Shown piece after piece: positions 52,817 through 63,063 of a stretch of DNA of 64,000 bases; position 1 is the first letter of the stretch; each line of letters starts with the position of its first letter. This stretch comes from Yarrowia lipolytica (Eukaryota > Ascomycota > Dipodascomycetes > Dipodascales), in the NCBI RefSeq assembly GCF_001761485.1, contig NC_090773.1:1674001-1738000 (forward strand), written 5' to 3'. The position numbers and the translations under genes were made by a program. A model generated the notes under the pieces. That model worked only from the letters and a program-made list of their open reading frames with translations, was not told the DNA's origin and did no database searches.

Positions 52817-54097
52817 ATGGAAGAACTCATCATCTACACAACCAACAAGGGTGCATGTGCGGTGGATCTGCATTCCGGCAACAACATTACGCACTTCAAA
52901 AACGATGAGACGGCCCCCAATCTGTCCGTCTTTCTCACAAACACCCCCTCGGGCAACCCTCTGCTGTTTTCTGCCCAGACCAAGGGAGCGATGATGCACG
53001 TCTACAACTGGAACCGAGAGTCTGTGGACCAGCAGATTGTTCTTCCGGAAAAGCTGAGCTGTCTGGCTGCCAGCACATGTGGTACTTGGCTAGCGGGAGG
53101 ATCAGCTTCCGGCCGGCTGTTTGTGTGGGAATTGGCGTCTGGAAAGCTCGTCTTTTCGCGCGAGGTGCATTACCAGGCCGTAACCAAGTTGGCCTTCACC
53201 GACGGCCTGCTGTTTTCCACCTCCAAGGATGCCCGAGTGCTGGGATGGTCGCTGGTGACCATGGCTTCTGACCCCAAGGACTGCCAGCCCTGTATCACCT
53301 GGACCGAACACAACCTCGGAGTCGTGGACCTGGTGGTCGGCGGCGGCCCCACACGTGACACCCGTGTGTTCACAGTCTCCACTGACAAGACGGTGCGAAT
53401 CTGGGACGTTTCTTCCACAGCCCTGCTCACAACCATTACTCTGCCTGCTGCCGAAACCCCCACTACTCTGGCAGTTGATCAGCTCGAACGAACACTGTTT
53501 GTGGGTTGCGCCTCCGGGAATATCCTGTCTGTGTCTCTCTACGACGTGTCGCCCAGTACAGGTCTGGTTTCTGTGGGGGGAGCTTCTGGAGTGGTGGAGT
53601 CCGGCAACGTTGCTCTTTCCCACCATAAGAGCGCGGTCACCTCGCTGGCTCTGTCTTTCGACGCCACCCTGCTCGTCTCAGCCGACGACAAGGGCTTCAT
53701 CTGTGTCTGGGATCTGCCCTCTCGACAGGTCTCACGATCGATCAAGCAGCCCCGAGCCGAAATGAACCCTGTCACCTACGTCCAGACCATCACCACACAC
53801 GGTCTTCCCACCGAAAAGTACAATCCCAAGACTGCCGTCAAGCTGCCCATGCTGAAACGAGTTCAAGACGACAAACCCGAGGACCATGACATTCTGGTGA
53901 AGATCCAGCCCAGACAGAAGACCGTGGCCCACGAAGACACTCTGCAACAGATGGTGGAGAGCGCGCAGTTTGGAGGCGATTCTCTGGCCGGCAAGGTGGT
54001 TCAGCTTGAAAATGAGCTGAGTCAGGCCAAGAGCAGTTTTGCCTCGTTGAAGGAGAGTCATGATACTCTGTGGAATATTTACCAGCGACAGCAGTAG
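52817..54097 (+). CDS. IPI3: Rix1-complex WD40 protein Ipi3
   Basis: 426 residues with WD40 repeats, such as LAGGSASGRLFVWELASG and VSTDKTVRIWDVSS. The N-terminus MEELIIYTTN and the order of repeats fit Ipi3/WDR18. The C-terminal end forms a short coiled coil (VVQLENELSQAKSSFASLKE), typical of this family. Ipi3 with Rix1 and Ipi1 processes ITS2 and prepares pre-60S particles for the ATPase Rea1; it also acts in pre-replicative complexes in yeast. The ATG at 52817 has CACA before it. Confidence 0.87.
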   Translation: MEELIIYTTNKGACAVDLHSGNNITHFKNDETAPNLSVFLTNTPSGNPLLFSAQTKGAMMHVYNWNRESVDQQIVLPEKLSCLAASTCGTWLAGGSASGRLFVWELASGKLVFSREVHYQAVTKLAFTDGLLFSTSKDARVLGWSLVTMASDPKDCQPCITWTEHNLGVVDLVVGGGPTRDTRVFTVSTDKTVRIWDVSSTALLTTITLPAAETPTTLAVDQLERTLFVGCASGNILSVSLYDVSPSTGLVSVGGASGVVESGNVALSHHKSAVTSLALSFDATLLVSADDKGFICVWDLPSRQVSRSIKQPRAEMNPVTYVQTITTHGLPTEKYNPKTAVKLPMLKRVQDDKPEDHDILVKIQPRQKTVAHEDTLQQMVESAQFGGDSLAGKVVQLENELSQAKSSFASLKESHDTLWNIYQRQQ

Positions 54098-54419
54098 ATC
54101 AGATGAGGCGCATGGTAGGTGAGAATCACCTGGAAAAGAGATGGATGGTGGGAGTTGATATACTGGAATGGGCCTCGCAAAAGAGATGGAGAAGATGATC
54201 TTTCTGACGTCATTTAGAACAAAATAGCATGTAATAGATTGTGCATTGGGATTGGATTGAGCTATGGAGATTGAGGAACCTGTCGAGGCCTATAAAACCA
54301 TGATATGGTAGGTTTCTGAATACAAATAGTTATATATATGACTAATAAGAGAGTCTGTGAGATTCGTAGGCCCATTTATCTCGTTCACGATATGTTTCCA
54401 TATGACTGAACGCAGCGAA
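54098..54419. other. Intergenic region between convergent genes
   Basis: 322 bases with the 3' ends of IPI3 and the transporter gene. Nothing else is seen. Confidence 0.6.
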
Positions 54420-55928
54420 CTAAATGGCGTATCTAAAGTACCGATTTTCCATGTCTGTCATGTCTGAAGTCTGGATCTCAGCCAGCTCTTGCGGAGAAGG
54501 GTTCATGGTGCCTTCCTTGTCTCGCTTTCTGTTCTCCACAATGTTGACAAACAACAACAGGGTGTTGAGACCGACGGCTATGAAGAAAAGAACGACCATG
54601 GACACCTTGGCAGGCACGTATTGAGGAGCATCATCTGCTCTAAAGGTCTGGGGTCCGATAATGTTGCCCACACAGTAGCCTATGAGCATGATGGCGTTGA
54701 CAGTCACCTTTTTGGTGTGTCCAGTAGTGTTGGATGCTACTGAGGAGAGCATACAAATGAAGCCAACGGGGTAGATGATGAGCAGATAGAGTCCCGCCAG
54801 ACCTGCCGATTGGTTGCCAGGTAGGAACGCAAGTAAACACATGGCCACGGCTGCGATCAATTGAGCTACAATTGACCAGAACAGACGCCATTGAGTGTAC
54901 TGTGCCAGGAGTCCGAAAATGATACAGCCTCCTAGTTCAACGGCGCCCTGAGGGGTTTGCATCAGGAGTCCTCGAATGGGTCCCAGGCCAAGGGTTTCTG
55001 AAAACAGAATGGTGGAGAAGTTGGTGATACCTCCGTTGGGAATGTTGGAGGAGATGCAGTACAAGAAGTAGATCCAGGTGCGGGGGTCTCTCAAGGCTTC
55101 GACAAACTGTTGTTTTTTGAACTTTTTGTTTCCAAACGAGCCCTGGTTACCTCGGACGCGGATCACGACCAACTTGCGTTCCTCTTCTGTCAGAAACCAC
55201 GCCTTTGACGGCTCGTCGGGGAAGTGGAACAGAATGAGGATACCCACAGCAATGGTGATCACTCCGGTGATGATGAAGACCAGTTTCCAACCATGTATGG
55301 GCAAATTGTGGTTGATAGCAAGTCCATAGGCCGTTAGACAGCCAATAATCAGACCGAGTCCGTTGGCTCCAAGCCAGAAAGAGGTCCGCAGAAACTGCTC
55401 CTCTCGCTTATACCACTGGGAAGTGATGATGACAAAGGCCGGAGTCACAGCAGACTCCAGCATGCCCAGAATGGTCCTCAGAGCAATGAATCCGGGGTAG
55501 TTGGGCGTAGCATGAAGACACAGAACGATTCCCCACAAAATGATGAAGGAAGACAATGTTCGAATCAACGGTAGTCGTTGGAGAAGGTAGACGGCAGGGA
55601 ATTCAAACGCAAGATAGCCAAGGTAAAAGGAAGTTCCCGACCACGAGTAGTCGTTGCCCTCCATGTGGAGATCTTGTCTCAAACCCATAACCGAAGCTGT
55701 GGAGTTGGTCTGTTTGTCCATGAACTGAACTGCATACACCAGCATCATGACAGGACAAATGTAGAGATCAATCTTGCGCAGAAGCCGTTTATCTGTAGCT
55801 GGATCCAGCTCCGTGAGATCGGTGATACAGGTCTCTCCAATCTCAATGTCTGCTTTGTCATCATAGTCAATGTGGCCAGATTGTTTCTCAACAGACCGAG
55901 GGTCTTCAAAGGCTCTTGAATCATTCAT
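54420..55928 (-). CDS. MFS transporter, Dal5/allantoate permease family
   Basis: 502 residues with about 12 membrane helices. The anion:cation symporter family signs are visible: DKRLLRKIDLYICPVMMLVYAVQFMDKQTNSTASVMG in the first helix region, WSGTSFYLGYLAFEFPAVYLLQRLP, and a long central loop carrying FHFPDEPSKAWFLTEEER. Relatives carry allantoate, nicotinate, biotin or other organic acids across the plasma membrane with protons; the substrate here cannot be read. The hydrophilic N-terminus has several acidic residues. The gene converges with IPI3 and is likely nutrient-regulated, but no clear GATA cluster was checked in detail. Confidence 0.85.
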   Translation of the reverse strand: MNDSRAFEDPRSVEKQSGHIDYDDKADIEIGETCITDLTELDPATDKRLLRKIDLYICPVMMLVYAVQFMDKQTNSTASVMGLRQDLHMEGNDYSWSGTSFYLGYLAFEFPAVYLLQRLPLIRTLSSFIILWGIVLCLHATPNYPGFIALRTILGMLESAVTPAFVIITSQWYKREEQFLRTSFWLGANGLGLIIGCLTAYGLAINHNLPIHGWKLVFIITGVITIAVGILILFHFPDEPSKAWFLTEEERKLVVIRVRGNQGSFGNKKFKKQQFVEALRDPRTWIYFLYCISSNIPNGGITNFSTILFSETLGLGPIRGLLMQTPQGAVELGGCIIFGLLAQYTQWRLFWSIVAQLIAAVAMCLLAFLPGNQSAGLAGLYLLIIYPVGFICMLSSVASNTTGHTKKVTVNAIMLIGYCVGNIIGPQTFRADDAPQYVPAKVSMVVLFFIAVGLNTLLLFVNIVENRKRDKEGTMNPSPQELAEIQTSDMTDMENRYFRYAI

Positions 55929-56900
55929 TTCCCCTTAATATCCGAGACCAAGACCACCAGATGACCGCTTTATATACATTTGCTTGTGAAAACTGCCAAT
56001 ATAGGAACAACTTTATCGAGGGACTAGGAACGGCCTATCTTCACCAATAGTTGAGATATCTGAATTCTGAAACAACAACAAAGGTCCCCGAAATGAGAAT
56101 AATACATTGAAATGGACATGAACCGCATTACGTCCATATTCGCCAATCCCAAGCGCATCATCTACCAACCCCTCGCTTATCTATAATATGTCCAACTCAA
56201 AAGACTAAGCGAGCTTCTTGGCAAGCGGGGACAATGCGCGTCGACCTTGGCAGATGTAGATATACGCCGGTTGACGTTTACCCATCTGTCGGTCACGTCA
56301 AGTGAAGTGATGAGACATAACGTGATAACGTGACTTGACCTTTAATGCCCGGTCACGTGACCTCCCCCCTCAGACCTCCCCAGACACTCAAGCCTCCCCA
56401 GACAAGCCGCTTATCTCCATTAAAGATAACCTGATAGCTTATTTGTTTGGGTTGGACGATCCACTTGGACCTTCCTGTCTGGTCTTGAGTTCCGCAGTTC
56501 CAGGAACGGAGTGGGGCTTCAGTTGAGTGCTTTTCGACGCACTTCTAGAATGTCAGACCGTTGGAGTGTACGATTGTACGAGTGTGCCACCAACATGTAT
56601 CACCAACATGTACCACCATGTACCACCAAGACGCACCAACCAAACCACCATTCTCGTAACACAAACTCCAGTGCCTCACTTGGTCCATTGCCTCACTTGG
56701 TCCATCTGCGCATCAGCCTTTTAGCCCCACTCGGCCGCTATAAACCAGTAGAACCCTGATTCACAAGATAGGCACCTCGATCCTATTACAGCAACGACAG
56801 CGGCAGTTTGATTCCAGCTCGAGACTGTATATGCCGGCATTGACGTCTCATCTTTTCATGTCAATCAATTTACTAAAAAAATGTCTTACAAAAAAGGGGT
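55929..56900. other. Intergenic region, no gene seen
   Basis: 972 bases. A TCACGTGACC site near 56353 and imperfect tandem repeats of CACCAACATGTA (56588-56632) are the only structure noticed. Confidence 0.6.
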
Positions 56901-57855
56901 CTAAAGTCCAGACTCAAGTGTTGGTCTCGAGCCCTGCGTCTTGTTGGCCATGGAAATGCGGATGGTCAAGTCGCCATTCACCTTGAGACGATGGTGCTGC
57001 GAATTCGCCACCGCCCGTGAGCCGTACAATGTAGCCCGTGACTCCTTCCGCCGGATGGAAGGGGCCTCCGAGTTGTCGCTGTCATACCCATACTCGAGAG
57101 ATGGGTTCTCAAACGTGAACAGGTCCGATTCCAAAGGTCTGAGGAAAGCGGAAATACGAGAGATAACTCGCACCACATTAGCCCTCTTCAAACCAGTATT
57201 CAGACACTCCACAGTGGAGGTAATGTCTTCCCTGTGGATAATAAGATGGTGGAACTCCTTGGGGACATGGTGTCGGAGGGTATCACAGATGTGTCGCTTG
57301 TCTTCAGCCGTGAAATCCACCGTTCTAGCGGTGAGCTTCAGAATTTGGTTCAGGTAACCAAAAATGTCTCCGTTCTTGATATGCTGCTTACTGATTTGAC
57401 CCATGTAGTACATTCTGTGCATGTATTCAGTAGCAAACACAGAGTACTCCCCAATGAACCACTCACGAAGGGCTGTCCAGGAGCCCAGCTTTGAAGACCG
57501 AGGAAGCGGACAGTCAACCAGAAGCAGTCTGAAGTAGGTGTAAAGCAAGTTGAAATCAATGTCCGCCAAATTCTTACCAACATACCGGTCAACCATCCAC
57601 TCAAACTGTCGCACAAAGTCCCGGGCGTCGCACTCAAACATGCTACCAGAAAATGACTTCATCTTCAATTTCATGAGCCGCTCTTTGTCGTTAGAAAATC
57701 TGTCCTTGTCACCGGTAATGACCTCCTTGTCTTTGTTCCTCTTTGAGTCGGCCGAATCGACCACCTGTTCAGAGAGGTCCACACAGGTCTGATCTGACGA
57801 GCCACTGACTACCCGGGACTGACTTCTGGACGGTACTGGGGCACCAGGAGAGCCT

Positions 57856-57890
<35 letters not shown>

Positions 57891-59621
57891 AGCTGCTGCC
57901 GAGGGAGTCCCAGGAGAGCCGGTCTTAACACTTGAGACGGGCTTTCGGGGAACTCTGGGGACTGCAGGCATCTTCTTGTTGGTTGGAGTGACTGGGATGG
58001 GCCCAGAGACTCGCCCAGTGCTCAGATTGCCAGCGGGGTTTGTAGACAAAGTGGACGAGCACGCCTGTGGCACAAGGTCTCCATGATGACCAGAGATCCA
58101 TCGTTGAGATCTACCTTCTGTTGTGTCGGCATTGGTGGTAGAAGGGGCTGCGTTCGTCGCAGCTGCGACAACAGGAGAAGTGGCCGCAAGAAGAGTGATA
58201 GCAGGAGTAGCGGTAGATGCAATGGTGGCAGGAGCTGGTGCTGTAGTAGATGCAGTGGGTGCATCAGCAACAGGAGTCTCTGTAGTAATTGCACCAACAG
58301 CAGAACCAGTGCTATCCGCAGATGGAGTAATAGCAGCGACAGGACGTGATGTACCATAGATATCGGAAGGAGGAGGACGGGTTGAGCCAAAGATGGTATC
58401 CGGAGGTGCTAGGCCCATGCAAAACTCGGGGCTTCCGGACGCGTAAGAACCAACCCACTGCTGATCCCACTGAAACAATAGGGCAGCAGTTTCAGAGGAG
58501 GCCGCAACAGGGTTGACATAAGTGTGGGGGGCAGTAGCTTCGACAAGGTTGTTGACAGCAGCCGCGTATGATAAGGGAGCTGTAGTCCCATAATTTAATG
58601 CCTGAATGTTGGAATAAGGATCGTGACATGTCTCTTCGGTGGCTGCGGCGGCATTTCCAAGACTGTACCCCCTGTCATGATCGTCGCCTCGAGGGTGGGT
58701 GACAAGGTCGACCTTAGGTACCCCACCAGGTCGATTGGTATCCGGAAACGCTTTGGCCATCTGCTCGAGCTGCTCTTTGGTGGCCCAGGGCTGGTCAATC
58801 TTTCCATCGACATTCAACAGAGGACAGGAAGGAGAGAGAGTCATCTTTCTGTTGAGCTGGTTGGAGGGATTGGGTTGACCAAGGTCCTGTTCAAGAGAGT
58901 CTAATCGAGTTTCGAGCGTGTGGTTCTTGACAAGCAGTATTTTGAACTCGTCGTCGTTGTCGTCTGCGTTTACAGCCCACGACTGATCCTCGAGGTCACG
59001 TGTGTCTATGAGTGAGAAGCGCTGTTCTCGTCGTGACTCAAAGAACAGCCGGGCATCCTCCTCCGTCATGATCTGGGATTTCTGCGAGTGGTCGACAAAG
59101 TCGTTGGAGAACCTGCTGGCACTTGAGAAGTTGGCATCGGAGGAATCGGCCACAGTAGACAAGTCGTAGATGTGTCTGGGTTGAGGGGCGTAGTTGCGGT
59201 TGGCGTGGTTCACGGCGACATTGGCAGCGCCATGGTTAGTGTCAGAGTCGGTAGTGTTGGTAGCGGTAGTGTTGGTGTTGGTACAAGCGGGCGACTCTTT
59301 GGCGAGAGACTGCAGGTGCGACACAGATTCGTTGCCAATCAGCGAGATGCGCTTTTTGTCGGCGGCCTCCATTTCTCGGCTCACGTGCCGACTCACGCCG
59401 GTCAGCGACTTGTCGCCAAGGTGGCCCAGTCTCGGCATGATGGAGTCTTCAGACGTGGATCGTCGCACTCGGCGAATATGGAACCCGTGGCTGGAGCCAT
59501 TTGCAGAGGTGTTTTTGGCCAGCTTGGAGGCCGACGAGGCAAACAGCTTGCGGAAAAACCGCGACCTCATGGAGCTGTGGGGCATGTCCTGCCGCAGGGG
59601 GCTGGGGATCTTGTCTGTCAT
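56901..59621 (-). CDS. Serine-rich protein with Gag-like C-terminal domain
   Basis: Protein of 906 residues from ATG 59621 (MTDKIPSPLRQDMPHSSMRS). Residues 1-640 are mostly low complexity, rich in Ser, Thr, Ala and Asn, with a basic RRVRRSTSED motif, a coiled-coil-like EFKILLVKNHTLETRLDSLE and a GSSGSSGS run. From about 655 to 805 there is a folded-looking domain (FSGSMFECDARDFVRQFEWM; SWTALREWFIGEYS; HIKNGDIFGYLNQILKL) whose order of motifs resembles the retrotransposon Gag/capsid family. There is no zinc knuckle, protease or reverse transcriptase, and no LTR was seen nearby, so this looks like a whole host gene that may derive from an old Gag. Function unknown. Confidence 0.65.
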
Positions 59622-60018
59622 GGCAAACGGAAGGGGAGAGCAATAGCAGCGGCGAGAGCGGACAGCGACGAGAGAGGACAGCCTCAGTCTTATATGTCCA
59701 TGCAAATGTCACAATTCCATCTTTACACACAACGAAGAGAGATATTACCCCTCTGGTCCATGCACACACACCTGAAATCAGCCCCAAGAAAAAGTGCATC
59801 TTCGACAGATCGATACCAGGAGTTGGGGAGGGCCAAAGGGGGACAAACGCGCCCTTGGAGACCATTGGGGGACATTTCACGTGATCCGAAATGAATCTGG
59901 GACCACAAACGGAGTATTTGGAGCTCGGGTATCACTGTTGAAGGCGGTATCTCGCGGTGCGTGGTTGGCAGTACGCAAGCCCCATTCAAGCGAAACTGAA
60001 AAAAGACTGAAAAAACTG

Positions 60019-60053
60019 AAAAAAAAAAACAAAAAAAAACAAAAAAAAAAAAA
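60019..60053. repeat. Poly-A-rich tract
   Basis: A runs of 9 to 13 separated by single C bases. Confidence 0.85.
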
Positions 60054-60190
60054 CCTGAAAGAAGAAAAAAAAATCACATGTTCCTACTGGATCACGAATC
60101 ACCCCACAAGAGCCACATAAGCCATGCTCTCACACTGTCTAGATTCAAAAATAACAGGTTCTCCCCGATCCAAAAACAAATTGGGGTGAT

Positions 60191-60271
60191 TGAGCTGTAG
60201 GGGAATTGAACCCCTGGCACCTGCTAACAACTGAATGGAAGGCAGATATGTTACCACTACACCAACAGCCC
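60191..60271 (-). tRNA. tRNA-Gly(UCC) with a 10-nt intron
   Basis: Acceptor strands GGGCTGT and ACAGCTC pair (one G-T), discriminator A. The D arm is GTGT-AGTGGTA-ACAT, the anticodon stem TCTGC/GCAGG, and the T arm AGGGG-TTCAATT-CCCCT. The anticodon loop has 17 bases: CTTCCA, then TTCAGTTGTT, then A, so a 10-base intron lies at 60226-60235, directly after position 37, the standard site. The spliced tRNA is 71 bases with anticodon UCC, typical for tRNA-Gly. Confidence 0.9.
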
Positions 60272-60782
60272 CGAAACATGCCCAGTTTTTTATTCTTGCG
60301 CACCAACGGTGGGCGGAAGGTCACGTGACCTGAGTTTTGGAGTGGGATTATTGGTGAAGGGGTGAGGATACTGGAGTTGGAGAAAAAGTGGTAATCGGGT
60401 TCTGGAAATTCTTTTAGACGGTTCTTCTAGACGGTTCTTCGACTTAGATGGTGTCGACGTAGATGAATGTCGACGATAAGGCCACGGAGTGTACGCGTAG
60501 TGTACTACCATTCACCTAGATTACTACGATACTCGTCCACAAACTAGCCAGCACGGCGCTGACTCTACATCTGAAGCACACTTATCTAATATGTTATCAT
60601 TAACTATACGAGTATCCTTCATGCTCCTATGTTTGACGATCGAATGGCTATGGCAGTCAATCCTTCTGTTTGCATTGCAGTTTGATACTCGTTCATCAGC
60701 TCATCTAAGCGGTTTCATTCCAACTTCCCCTCCAACTACCCAATCCAGAGCGCAACTCAGTAACGCATTGCTACTATCGGAA

Positions 60783-61568
60783 CTACGCCTCACCCATAAC
60801 CACCTCCGTGGAAACGACATCAAAGGTTCGGACCTTTACGTCCAGCACGGCAGTGACGCCTCTAGGGAACTTGTAGCTCTGCTGCTTCTGCTCACGCACG
60901 TTCGGGGTTCGGTAGTTTCTGTGCAGCACTGCGTCCTTGCCCTGCTCCATGACACAGATGTCAACGTTGGAGCCGGATCCCAGATCGTTCCAGATACCGG
61001 ACTCGATGGCGTCGGATGCAAGCTGGATCGCCTCCTCCTTGGTCAGCTCCTGCTTCCAGTTGGCTTCCAGCACGGCCATGGCAGCCATGGATCCGGAGCC
61101 CAGAGCGAGGTAGTATCCAACGTCGGTCGAGCCGTGGGCATGGATCGACATGAGCTGGGGCCCGGTGGGGTCGACGCCCGCCACAATCAGGTACGCGCCA
61201 ATGTGGCCCTGGTACTTGAACAGGTGCTGTTTGAGCATGGTCAGGCAGGTGACCACTCGGGGCTGTCGGCCCGCAGACAGCGAGTGCAGCTCAATGTTGG
61301 ACGCGGTGAGCTGGGTGACCATCTCCGTGTCGGCAGCGGTGCCGGCTCCCGCGCACCAGATGTGGGGAGCGATTCGATGCAGCTTCTCGCAATTTTTGTC
61401 CGCCACAATGTCGCCACTGGTGGCTCGGGTGTCGGCCGCAATCACCACGCCGCCATCGAACTTGCATCCGACAATTGTCGTTCCGGTGGAGGTCGCGGTC
61501 GGCACCTTGACGCCCTTGGCCGACAGATGCGCGTTTCGCTGGTAGTTTGAGAAGGACAATCCTGGCAT
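60783..61568 (-). CDS. PUP1: 20S proteasome beta-2 subunit
   Basis: 261 residues, the same length as yeast Pup1. The pro-peptide of 29 residues ends at STG, before the catalytic Thr30 in TTIVGCKFDGGVVIAADTRAT. Lysine and aspartate residues of the active site are in the expected places (ADTRATSGDIVADKNCEKL). It provides the trypsin-like cleavage of the proteasome after self-processing. The ATG at 61568 replaces an upstream frame extension without family resemblance. The C-terminal extension that embraces beta-3 is present (REQKQQSYKFPRGVTAVL). Confidence 0.97.
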   Translation of the reverse strand: MPGLSFSNYQRNAHLSAKGVKVPTATSTGTTIVGCKFDGGVVIAADTRATSGDIVADKNCEKLHRIAPHIWCAGAGTAADTEMVTQLTASNIELHSLSAGRQPRVVTCLTMLKQHLFKYQGHIGAYLIVAGVDPTGPQLMSIHAHGSTDVGYYLALGSGSMAAMAVLEANWKQELTKEEAIQLASDAIESGIWNDLGSGSNVDICVMEQGKDAVLHRNYRTPNVREQKQQSYKFPRGVTAVLDVKVRTFDVVSTEVVMGEA

Positions 61569-63063
61569 TGTGTGTTTTGTATGAAGATGTGTACAGGTTG
61601 GTGATGTGCTGGTTCGAAGTACTGTAGATATAGCGTTGGGACCCAAGGTGGCAATTAGAGTTTGGCGGTGGGATTTGGGGGAGAGATTTGGGGGTCTTGG
61701 GGAAATTTGGCAGGGAAATGGAGGTGCGAGATTTGTCGACGAGGTTGGTTAGTGGCTACTGGGGTTTTCTGCCCGAAAAAACAACCAGAAATGGTCGCTT
61801 TGGGTCACCCTCTTGTCGGACATACAGTCTGACACTAAGGTAATCTTAATAAGCAGATATATGAAGAGATAGGAAATGAGGACGATAGAGGCGGAATATT
61901 GCAAATCTGACCTTTCAGATGAATTTTACAGCTGTAGAGCTTCAAAATGATACCAAAACGACCCTGATTTGCAGAGTTTTATAGGATGTGGCGAAACAAT
62001 GTAGTTTCAGTGGAGTTCGATACGATCTCCCTGAATCAGACAGAGGGTCTCAGAGACTGAGGAGGCGTCATAATGGGCCTTTTTTTACAAATATTGATTT
62101 GGTTAGAACTTGAATGGCATCACTAGGGCCGTTTCCCGAGGTTTCCTCTTCTAGAGAGTCAGAAAGACGTCTGGTTGAGGTGATGTGGAGGGACTAGAAT
62201 AGAAACAACTGTACCATTGTAATAAGCTTAATGAAAGATATCTAGCAATATCCAACACCCTTCACTTGGTGTACTGTGGCAAAAGTTGGTGTGTTCATAA
62301 GCTGGGATGGTGAGATAGTTGTGGAGAGACCCTGAGAGGCACAATGAAGGGGTACGGACAGTTGTAGAGTTGAAAAACAGGCTTGGTGACACAAAGGGAC
62401 TAGTGAATCGGCCTTTCTGGTTTCAAAATGGCCCTTTTTCTCATCATAATGTTGTGCTTGCTAAGTTGTCAGCATATGAAGACGTGAAGAGTTGCTGACT
62501 CGAAAGTCCAAGTAGGAGCCCGAGAAAAGTGGGAAAGAATGAGAAAGAACCGGAGAGGAGTGTTTCAGCTTTATTTCTTGTACAATAATGCATAGACTAG
62601 ACACTACTCTACAAGTAACCTGGTATCTCAGTCAAGCCATACACAGACCTCAGGGAGAGGGTACAAACACCACTCTCACTCTCCTAGAAGTTATATAGAG
62701 ACCAGAATTGGTCAATTTAATGGATTTAGCATCTTTCAAACCCGCAGAATCCTCCATATATGTTCATATCTGGTTCTTTCGGACTCTAGACCATCCCCCC
62801 ACGTCCACAACCACCCCAAAACGCACATCAGAATAAGAGAAAATGTTTCTTAGTCATCAAACTACATACTAAACCAACTAAACCAACATATACAACTCTC
62901 CAGTCCACAGTGTCTCGGGCGAACATGCTCCAGAACTAGTCGTTGTGCTCTCGTCGATACTGGCTTAGTCAGCACAACCACCCATCTGCAACCTTAAAAA
63001 AATATTTTCGATTAGCCTTCTATTTTCTGTTATCTGGCACCACCTTGCAACCACACAACCATC
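61569..63063. other. Intergenic region between divergent genes
   Basis: 1.5 kb between PUP1 and SOF1. No gene, tRNA or clear repeat was seen. A classical PACE element (GGTGGCAAA) was not found; GGTGGCAATTAG near 61649 is a partial resemblance only. Confidence 0.55.

Larger units (their letters stand above)
59622..60782. other. Intergenic region with A-rich tract and tRNA-Gly
   Basis: 1.2 kb between the Gag-like gene start and PUP1. A TCACGTGATCC site at about 59878, an A-rich tract at 60019-60053, the tRNA gene at 60191-60271 and TCACGTGACC near 60321. TCTAGACGGTTCTTC-type repeats lie at 60412-60442. Confidence 0.6.
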
